DNA from: JAYWAM01 sp043782425
GTDB lineage: Bacteria > Pseudomonadota > Gammaproteobacteria > Burkholderiales > Usitatibacteraceae
Direction: 5' to 3'
DNA length: 9,576 bases
Assembly: GCA_043782425.1 (NCBI GenBank)
Contig: JAYWAM010000307.1
Location: forward strand, 1-9,576
Positions 1-5,212 of the stretch are shown piece after piece. The notes under the pieces were generated by a model, which was given only the letters and a program-made list of their open reading frames with translations, did no database searches and had not been told where the DNA came from. A program made the translations under genes and the position numbers. Position 1 is the first letter of the stretch. Every line of letters begins with the position of its first letter.

Positions 1-1
1 A

Positions 2-745
2 GCGCAGTCCGATGCGCCGGTGGTGGAAACCCCCGAGCTGGGAGAAGTCAAACTGGCGCTTGAGGCCGCGCTGCTGGCCGCCAGCGAGCCGCTGCAAGCG
101 GGCGATCTCAAGAAATTATTCGAGGGTCGCATCAGCGCCGATACACTGCGTATTCTGCTGGAAGAAATCCGCGCCGAGTGGGCGCACAAAAGCATCGAGC
201 TCACCCTGGTGGCCAACGGCTGGCGTTTCCGCGTCAAGCCCGAGTTTCAGAAATACCTTGACCGGCTCAATCCGGAAAAGCCCCCCAAGTACTCGCGCGC
301 GGTGATGGAAACCCTGGCCATCATCGCTTATCGCCAGCCCGTCACGCGCGGCGATATTGAAGACATCCGCGGCGTCATGGTGTCGGCCGGCATTCTCAAG
401 GCGCTTGAAGAGCGCGGCTGGATTGATGTCGTCGGCCAGAAAGATGTGCCGGGGCGTCCTGAGCTGTTTGCCACCACCAAAAAATTTCTTGATGATCTCA
501 ATCTTCGCTCCCTCGAAGAATTGCCGCCGCTGCACGAGCTACAGAGCACGCTCGACCTGTCAGCGCAACAGGCGCTGCCCAATATGCCCGAAGCACAGTC
601 GGGCGCAGCAACTGAATCCCAAGCGCAAACTGAAATACCCCTGGAATTTGAACCTGAAGCCAATGCAGAAAACGTTTCAACGCCCGCGGCGATCACTGCG
701 GACAATACCGAACCCGCGGATAGTGCCGCGCAGAGAGACCCATGA
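2..745 (+). CDS. scpB: Segregation and condensation protein B (ScpB), 5' end probably outside the window
   Basis: ScpB is the winged-helix partner that, with the kleisin ScpA, bridges the SMC heads in the bacterial condensin complex. Counting from the GTG at 20, a first winged-helix domain spans about residues 8-85 and a second about 88-165. The second carries the family signatures YSRAVMETLAIIAYRQPVTR (91-110), GDIEDIRGV (111-119) and GRPELFATTKKFLDDLNLRS (145-164). Residues after about 175 form a low-complexity acidic, Ala/Gln-rich tail of roughly 65 residues, as is common in proteobacterial ScpB. The frame is open from base 2 to the window edge, and neither GTG at 20 nor GTG at 23 has a Shine-Dalgarno sequence. 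I therefore treat the gene as 5'-partial; GTG at 20 is the fallback start. The stop overlaps the rluB start (ATGA), implying translational coupling. scpA is expected just upstream but is not in view. Confidence 0.92.
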   Translation, partial: AQSDAPVVETPELGEVKLALEAALLAASEPLQAGDLKKLFEGRISADTLRILLEEIRAEWAHKSIELTLVANGWRFRVKPEFQKYLDRLNPEKPPKYSRAVMETLAIIAYRQPVTRGDIEDIRGVMVSAGILKALEERGWIDVVGQKDVPGRPELFATTKKFLDDLNLRSLEELPPLHELQSTLDLSAQQALPNMPEAQSGAATESQAQTEIPLEFEPEANAENVSTPAAITADNTEPADSAAQRDP

Positions 746-2277
746 ACGAACGCCAACCCAACGCCAAAACCCCCGCCAAACCGCGCCGCAACCGCACCGG
801 TAAACGCACGCCATTCAGAGCGCCCGACCGCACCCGTGCCGTGCCATCCGCGCCGCCGACCAGCTCGCCTTCGCAGGTGGCTGACATGAGACGTCTTGGC
901 GGTGAAACGAAAACTGGCCAGTTTGCCGAACAATTGCAGGCTGGCGTAAAGGAAATCAAGCGCGAGCGTTTGCACAAAGTGCTCGCCCAGTCCGGCCACG
1001 GCTCGCGGCGCGACATGGAGATTCTCATCGCCTCCGGGCGCGTGCTGGTCAACGGCATTGTCGCTTCGGCAGGCGTGCAGGTGGGGCCGGGCGATGTGGT
1101 GCTGGTCGATCATCGCCATGTCAAACTTTCCTACTCGCCCGAGTTTCCGCGCGTGCTGTTGTATCACAAGCCTGAAGGCGAAATCGTCACCACTTCCGAT
1201 CCCGGCAACCGCATCACGGTATTCGACAATCTGCCGCGGGTGGAAAACGGCAAGTGGCTTGCCATCGGACGGCTGGATTTTAACACCAGCGGCCTGTTGA
1301 TCTTCACCACCAATGGCGAACTCGCCAACCGCATGACACATCCGCGTTTTGAAATCGAACGCGAGTACGCCGTGCGCATACTCGGCGAGCTTACCGAGGA
1401 ACAAAAACACAGCCTGCTAGCAGGCATTAACATTGACGACAATATCGGCAACGGCGCCGATGTGGATGACGACGATCGTGACGCCGACAGCCATCAGCAA
1501 CACGATAGCTATCAAGAGCACGCTGACGCTGACGTCGATATTATTGACGGCGAAGAAGGTAACGGTAACGGCAATATCCAAAGTCATGAGGACACAGGCA
1601 GCGCTCTGGCGCGCTTTGCCTCTATCGAGGCGCGCGGCGGGGAAGGCGCGAACCACTGGTATCACGTCGTCATCAAAGAAGGCCGCAACCGCGAAGTGCG
1701 GCGCATGTTCGAGACGCTGGGCCTCACCGTCAGCCGCCTGATGCGCGTGCGCTTCGGCAAGGTGGAATTGCCGCCGCGCCTGCTGCGCGGCAAAATTCTC
1801 GAACTCGATCCCCAGCAAGTCAAGGACCTGCTCGTCTGGGCCGGAGTGCCCATAGAGGGCATGGAACTTCCCCGCGCTACGCAAAAACCAGGCGGCCCGC
1901 AGCGTGAGCGCGAACGCGAGCGCGAAAGCAAAAACGCAAGCGGCAGACGTCGCCAGGCCAAGGCCGACGGCCAGGTAAAAGTCGGAAGACAAAAATCCGG
2001 CCATACCCCGCAAGCGCAGCGCACCAGCCAGACAGCTAACGGAGCCGAGAGACCGCCACGCGGCAACCAGGCTGAAAGACCACCTCGCAGCGATCAGACT
2101 GGCAGACCCCCGCGCGGTGACCAGGCCGGCAGACCGCCGCGCGGTGAGCAGGCCAGCAGGCCCCCGCGAGAAGCCGCGCAGGTCAACGCACCTGCCACTG
2201 AAGACGGCGCCAAGCAAAATCAGCGTCGCAATCGCTCGCGCCGCTCGCGCCCACGACGCCCCCCGCAGGAAGGCTGA
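742..2277 (+). CDS. rluB: 23S rRNA pseudouridine synthase, RluB-type, with acidic insertion and basic repeat tail
   Basis: This is an RsuA/RluB-family enzyme that isomerises a uridine in 23S rRNA to pseudouridine (U2605 in E. coli). After a basic disordered N-terminus (1-70), an S4 RNA-binding domain lies at about 75-130 (ERLHKVLAQSGHGSRR, then SGRVLVNG). The catalytic domain spans about 135-365. Its active-site motif GRLDFNTSGLLIF places the catalytic aspartate at Asp179. EREYAVRILGEL, GEGANHWYHVVIKEGRNREV and SRLMRVRFGKVELP are further family signatures. Two oddities enlarge it to 511 aa against a usual 250-350 or so: an Asp/His/Asn-rich insertion at about 234-285, and an Arg-rich tail from 380 with five 9-residue RPPR repeats. 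The ATG overlaps the scpB stop, with AGAGAG at 732-737 as a plausible ribosome binding site. RluB and RluE/RluF relatives share the fold; the linkage to scpB favours RluB. Confidence 0.91.
   Translation: MNERQPNAKTPAKPRRNRTGKRTPFRAPDRTRAVPSAPPTSSPSQVADMRRLGGETKTGQFAEQLQAGVKEIKRERLHKVLAQSGHGSRRDMEILIASGRVLVNGIVASAGVQVGPGDVVLVDHRHVKLSYSPEFPRVLLYHKPEGEIVTTSDPGNRITVFDNLPRVENGKWLAIGRLDFNTSGLLIFTTNGELANRMTHPRFEIEREYAVRILGELTEEQKHSLLAGINIDDNIGNGADVDDDDRDADSHQQHDSYQEHADADVDIIDGEEGNGNGNIQSHEDTGSALARFASIEARGGEGANHWYHVVIKEGRNREVRRMFETLGLTVSRLMRVRFGKVELPPRLLRGKILELDPQQVKDLLVWAGVPIEGMELPRATQKPGGPQRERERERESKNASGRRRQAKADGQVKVGRQKSGHTPQAQRTSQTANGAERPPRGNQAERPPRSDQTGRPPRGDQAGRPPRGEQASRPPREAAQVNAPATEDGAKQNQRRNRSRRSRPRRPPQEG
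1441..1596 (+). other. Acidic low-complexity insertion inside the RluB catalytic domain
   Basis: Residues about 234-285 of RluB interrupt the point where relatives run from LLAGINIDD-like directly into ARFASIE-like sequence. The segment has 17 Asp/Glu, 4 His and a single Arg. It includes the runs VDDDDRDAD and GNGNGN. Reading frame and flanking motifs are intact, so the insertion is tolerated in frame. Exact edges are uncertain by a few residues because they come from remembered family consensus, not an alignment. Confidence 0.75.
2044..2178 (+). repeat. Five tandem 27-bp units encoding RPPR nonapeptides in the RluB tail
   Basis: Residues 435-479 of RluB read as five consecutive 9-residue units: AERPPRGNQ, AERPPRSDQ, TGRPPRGDQ, AGRPPRGEQ and ASRPPREAA. 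RPPR is invariant in all five. The DNA units are 27 bp and have diverged at third positions. The repeat is followed by another basic cluster (RRNRSRRSRPRRPP) at the C-terminus. Such Arg/Pro-rich tails usually contact RNA non-specifically; that role is inference here. Confidence 0.85.
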
Positions 2278-2284
2278 GTGGGCC

Positions 2285-2311
2285 GGAGTTGTTTCGAATC
2301 AAACAATTTTT
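2285..2311 (+). terminator. Weak possible terminator after rluB
   Basis: A perfect but AT-rich 6-bp stem, TTGTTT at 2289-2294 with AAACAA at 2301-2306, encloses a 6-base loop and runs straight into five T residues (2307-2311). Its position just after the rluB stop suits a terminator. The stem has only one G-C pair, so it would be weak and may be chance. Confidence 0.28.
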
Positions 2312-2342
2312 ACTGCCATAGAAAAGCGCCATCGAGGTTTCC

Positions 2343-2768
2343 TTGAAAAAAGCTGTGCGTATACTTTTATCCGACCAGGATTCAGGCGAGGTTGAAAAGC
2401 GCATCGAAACGGAGATGTATAAATTCAACGACGCGCATGTGGGGCCAAACGGTGGCGAGCGGGTAGTGCTCGCTGCACGTAATGATAAGAATGAGTTGCT
2501 TGGCGGCTTGGTCGCGTACGTTTATTGGAACAATCTTTCTGTCGATATGCTTTGGGTTGACGAGGCGCATAGGCTAGATGGTGTGGGGCGTTCACTCATG
2601 CTCCAAGCCGAAGCTGAAGCGCGCCGTCGCGGCCTGGAAGGGATTACGCTCAACACCTTCTCCTTCGCCGCTCCGGGCTTCTACAAAAAACTCGGGTTCG
2701 AGGAGTATGGCCATCTCAGCGGCATACCCAAAGGCGTGACGCGCCATTTGTTTTGCAAGTGGTTATAA
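2343..2768 (+). CDS. GNAT-family N-acetyltransferase, TTG start
   Basis: This 141-residue protein has the single-domain GNAT layout: transfer of an acetyl group from acetyl-CoA to an unknown amine, in the cytoplasm. The strand-4/helix-3 region VDMLWVDEAHRLDGVGRSLM (about 67-86) carries the pyrophosphate-binding motif in the form RLDGVG, where (Q/R)xxGxG/A is expected. It is followed by the helix LQAEAEARRRG. The C-terminal GNAT hallmark is GFYKKLGFEEYG (112-123). The start is TTG at 2343, chosen because GAGG at 2334-2337 lies 5 bases upstream; an in-frame GTG at 2355 is a less likely alternative without a comparable site. It lies 65 bases after rluB and the following gene is over 200 bases away, so it may be a single-gene unit. 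The substrate cannot be told from sequence. Confidence 0.82.
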   Translation: MKKAVRILLSDQDSGEVEKRIETEMYKFNDAHVGPNGGERVVLAARNDKNELLGGLVAYVYWNNLSVDMLWVDEAHRLDGVGRSLMLQAEAEARRRGLEGITLNTFSFAAPGFYKKLGFEEYGHLSGIPKGVTRHLFCKWL

Positions 2769-2984
2769 CCATTGAAGAAGATTGCACTCGGAGTAGGAGG
2801 AGTATGAGTCGCAAAGCAGTCGTTTTTAGTTTAGACTGAGTCGTACTAGTGTGTGACCTGCGGTAGTTGCGAGTGTTCGAGGAGAACTCATGCATGACAA
2901 GTGACCGCGTCCTGCGCCCGGTATGAGGGAGCTAGCAGACGGATACTGATAGCACGCCTGTTCAACCATTCAGGGAGATTACGT
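2769..2984. other. Intergenic region with short start/stop stubs
   Basis: No credible gene is seen in these 216 bases. The stretch holds three very short readings. AGGAGG at 2795-2800 precedes ATG at 2804 (11 codons, ends 2839). GAGGAG at 2879-2884 precedes ATG at 2890 (4 codons, ends 2904). An ATG at 2923 runs 8 codons to 2949. These could be leader peptides or remnants of a decayed gene. I see no clear sigma-70 promoter, though some promoter for the rhodanese/chemoreceptor pair is expected here. Confidence 0.4.
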
Positions 2985-3434
2985 ATGAAACAGCTCTTTA
3001 CTCAGATTCTCGTTGCTTTTACTCTTGGCTCCACTATGGGGGCATTCGCTGCCGAACCGTTGCCGACTCCGGTCTCGGCAAAGGGCGTTGAAGTCGTCAC
3101 GATTGATCAAGGCAAGGCGCTGGTCGGCAAAGCGCTGTTTTTCGACATGCGTTCCGCAGTTAACTATGGCAAGGGCCATATCAAGGGCGCCGTCGCCCTG
3201 CCTTACGAGCAGAAAAGCGATTTGAGCGAGAACTTCGACGCCAGTAAGGACAAGTTCGATATCTCCAAACTTCCCGCCGACAAGGGCGCCACACTGGTGT
3301 TCTATAGCGACAGCCCCACGGGCTGGAAATCGTACAAGGCTGCTGTGCAAGCCGCCAGGATGGGCTACAAAAACGTGAAGTGGATGCGCGATGGAACCTT
3401 GGGCTGGACTGCAAAGGGTCTGCCGCTTGAGTAA
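2985..3434 (+). CDS. Secreted rhodanese-fold protein lacking all cysteines (probably not a sulfurtransferase)
   Basis: The 149-residue precursor starts at ATG 2985, with AGGGAG at 2972-2977 seven bases upstream; longer in-frame readings to a GTG at 2901 would hide the signal peptide and lack a ribosome site. Residues 1-22 are a Sec signal peptide (MKQLFTQ, a hydrophobic core, then AFA before AEPLP), so the mature protein should be periplasmic. The rhodanese fold is shown by FFDMRSAVNYGKGHIKGAV (52-70), the usual Asp-x-Arg and GHIxGA motifs, and by the active-loop region LVFYSDSPTGWKSYKAA (104-120). Related loops, as I remember them, carry one or two cysteines (YCxxxxCW or CxxCW); here serines (108, 110) and Gly113 stand in their place. 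No Cys occurs anywhere in the protein, so persulfide chemistry is excluded. It lies 44 bases before a chemoreceptor gene. A binding or sensing role is inference. Confidence 0.85.
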   Translation: MKQLFTQILVAFTLGSTMGAFAAEPLPTPVSAKGVEVVTIDQGKALVGKALFFDMRSAVNYGKGHIKGAVALPYEQKSDLSENFDASKDKFDISKLPADKGATLVFYSDSPTGWKSYKAAVQAARMGYKNVKWMRDGTLGWTAKGLPLE

Positions 3435-3478
3435 ATCGATACCGGTCAACACAAGTCGGCAAACCTAGGAGAAGTCTT

Positions 3479-5125
3479 GTGGAGTCAAACCAAGCTACTA
3501 CGCAAGCAACCTCGAGTCTAGGTGGCCGCGCCACATCGTTCGCGGGCGCCGCTTTTGTGTTTCTGCAAATCAGTTTTCTTGTTTTACAAATCGCGTTGTT
3601 CGCCAGTATCTGGGTAATGCTGAACACACAGCACCAGGCGACCGCACGCGCAATGTCTCTTATTCAATCCACTACAGACTTGCGCCAGATTTTGCAAGGC
3701 GTCAACGAGACAGCGGTGACGGAAGGTGCGTCCAGCTCCATAGCAACAGCGAAGACCGCGATGGAAGCCTTCGAGGAGCAGCGCAAACTACTCGGGCTGG
3801 ATGAGGCGGATAAAAAAACCGCTGCGGACTGGCTAGCGCTCAAAGGCCGCGTGGGCCAGTTTCTCGGCGCTGGTGATTTTTCGTCGTCAAACGTGGAGGC
3901 GATGATCACTCTGGGGAAAATTACCACCGAGGCAACCAAGCTGGTCACGCAATTCGAAACCGCTTCAAAAGCGGCGCTACTGAGGTACGCCGCAGCGGAG
4001 CGCAATAACCAGCTTCTCCTGTTGTGCGCAGCACTGGCCAGCATTCTCGGCACCCTGGCCATCTACGCGCTATTCTTTCATCGCGTTATGCGCCCGTTGC
4101 GCAGCGCGGTGGCCGTTGCCGGGCGCGTGGCCGAAGGCGATTTGTCGCACCTCGTTACGCTAGAGCGTAGCGGCGAAGTGCGGGTGCTCATGCAAGCCCT
4201 GCGTCAGATGCAGACCAATTTGTCGAATTTGGTCAGTGAGGTGCGCGAATCGACCAATAAGGTTGCTGCGGCCGCTCAGCAGATCAACGCCGCCAGTGTC
4301 GATCTTTCCTCGCGCACCGAGGAACAGGCGTCCACGTTGGAAGAAACCGCGTCGAGCATGGAAGAATTCACGGTCTCCATTCTCCAGACTGCGGACCACA
4401 CGAAAAAAGCGTCGGCCCTCGCCGGCGCGGCGACACAAGCAGCTTCCGAAGGTAGCGACGTGGTCGCGCGCGCCGTTTCTTCCATGAACGCGGTCCATGC
4501 GGGATCGCAGCGCATCGGCGAAATAGTGAGTGTGATCGACGGCATCGCCTTTCAGACCAATATCCTGGCGCTGAACGCGGCGGTGGAAGCCGCTCGAGCG
4601 GGCGAACACGGTCGCGGTTTCGCCGTCGTGGCGGCGGAGGTGCGCGCGCTCGCGCTGCGCAGCACCGCATCGGCCAAGGAAATCAAACTAATCATCGTCG
4701 AATCGGTCGGACAAATCGATGCCGGGACAACGCTGGTCAACAGCGCCGGTAGCGCTATGCATAACATCCGGATGGCGATCGATGAGGTGAGCCGCATTAT
4801 CAACGACATTGCCCGTGCTGCGGCGGAGCAGGCTGCCGGGATCGAACAAGTGAATCGCGCCGTGATACAGATGGAGCAAGTCACCCAACAGAATGCCGCG
4901 ATGGTGCAGCAGGCGGCTGCATCAGCCGATACTATGCATCAAGAAGCACAACAGTTACGTCATGTGGTCGCCCGCTTCCGGCTAGATCAAATACGCGCCG
5001 TCGAATCGAAGACGACCAAAGGCAGGGAGTCAGCAGTACTTCGGCAACCCAGGGGAAAAGAGTTGCGCGACCGCCCCGTCGTTTTGGCAGCGAGTGCCGC
5101 CGGGGAGGCGCGCTTCCTCCGCTGA
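3479..5125 (+). CDS. Methyl-accepting chemotaxis protein (transmembrane chemoreceptor)
   Basis: This 548-residue chemoreceptor should signal through CheW/CheA to the flagellar motor or a chemotaxis-like pathway. The start is GTG at 3479, with AGGAG at 3467-3471 seven bases upstream. Transmembrane helix 1 is at about 23-48 and helix 2 at about 177-200, enclosing a periplasmic domain of about 128 residues that is mostly helical and resembles a four-helix-bundle sensor. A HAMP segment follows (about 201-255, MRPLRSAVAVAGRVAEGDLS). The cytoplasmic signalling domain runs from about 256 to 500. Its hairpin tip reads IDGIAFQTNILALNAAVEAA (353-372) and RAGEHGRGFAVVAAEVRALA (373-392), matching the universal MCP signature. 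Alanine/Gln/Glu-rich methylation helices flank it (EEQASTLEETASSMEEF). There is no C-terminal NWETF-type CheR-binding pentapeptide; the last 45 or so residues are an ordinary charged tail. The ligand is unknown. Confidence 0.95.
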   Translation: MESNQATTQATSSLGGRATSFAGAAFVFLQISFLVLQIALFASIWVMLNTQHQATARAMSLIQSTTDLRQILQGVNETAVTEGASSSIATAKTAMEAFEEQRKLLGLDEADKKTAADWLALKGRVGQFLGAGDFSSSNVEAMITLGKITTEATKLVTQFETASKAALLRYAAAERNNQLLLLCAALASILGTLAIYALFFHRVMRPLRSAVAVAGRVAEGDLSHLVTLERSGEVRVLMQALRQMQTNLSNLVSEVRESTNKVAAAAQQINAASVDLSSRTEEQASTLEETASSMEEFTVSILQTADHTKKASALAGAATQAASEGSDVVARAVSSMNAVHAGSQRIGEIVSVIDGIAFQTNILALNAAVEAARAGEHGRGFAVVAAEVRALALRSTASAKEIKLIIVESVGQIDAGTTLVNSAGSAMHNIRMAIDEVSRIINDIARAAAEQAAGIEQVNRAVIQMEQVTQQNAAMVQQAAASADTMHQEAQQLRHVVARFRLDQIRAVESKTTKGRESAVLRQPRGKELRDRPVVLAASAAGEARFLR

Positions 5126-5194
5126 GCGACTTTGCTCCAGAGTCATCTCTACAATGTGAGCCAGATATGCCTGCGTGCTAAAATCCAGTGACAT
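5030..5194 (-). CDS. Candidate small ORF (54 aa), strong ribosome binding site, divergent from hemC
   Basis: On the minus strand an ATG at 5194-5192 is preceded by a purine-rich AGGGAGGAGGAA, one of the best Shine-Dalgarno matches in the window, while hemC on the other strand has none. The reading encodes 54 residues, starting MSLDFSTQAYLAHIVEMTLE, and ends at a TGA at 5032-5030. The first 25 or so residues look like normal amphipathic protein; the rest is antisense to the end of the chemoreceptor gene and looks like shadow sequence. I recognise no family. It could be a real small protein, the 5' stub of a former divergent gene, or chance. It would overlap the proposed hemC promoter. Confidence 0.3.
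   Translation of the reverse strand: MSLDFSTQAYLAHIVEMTLEQSRSAEEARLPGGTRCQNDGAVAQLFSPGLPKYC
5176..5184 (+). promoter_or_regulatory. Probable extended -10 promoter of the hem operon
   Basis: The sequence TGCTAAAAT matches the extended -10 form TGnTATAAT with one mismatch. It lies 28 bases before the hemC ATG, which gives a short leader of about 20 bases. No good -35 box is found 17 bases upstream (TGTGAG at 5155-5160 is poor), which is acceptable for extended -10 promoters. The 87-base gap after the chemoreceptor is the natural place for this promoter. Confidence 0.45.
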
Positions 5195-5212
5195 TTCCTC
5201 CTCCCTACTTGC

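Noticed and set aside
328..1410. Minus-strand ORF of 360 codons across the scpB/rluB junction
   Set aside because: It is antisense to two clearly real, motif-bearing genes, has no family motif and is explained by GC-rich codon bias.
1417..2217. Minus-strand ORF of 266 codons opposite rluB with a hydrophobic end
   Set aside because: The hydrophobic stretch is just the antisense of the Asp/His-rich insertion (GAC/GAT read backwards as Val/Ile); no ribosome site or family likeness.
2901..2984. N-terminal extension of the rhodanese-like gene to GTG 2901
   Set aside because: It would bury the signal peptide at MKQLF, and ATG 2985 has a well-placed AGGGAG.
5104..5120. GGAGG/CCTCC hairpin at the end of the chemoreceptor gene as a terminator
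   Set aside because: Only 5 bp, inside the coding region and with no T-run after it.
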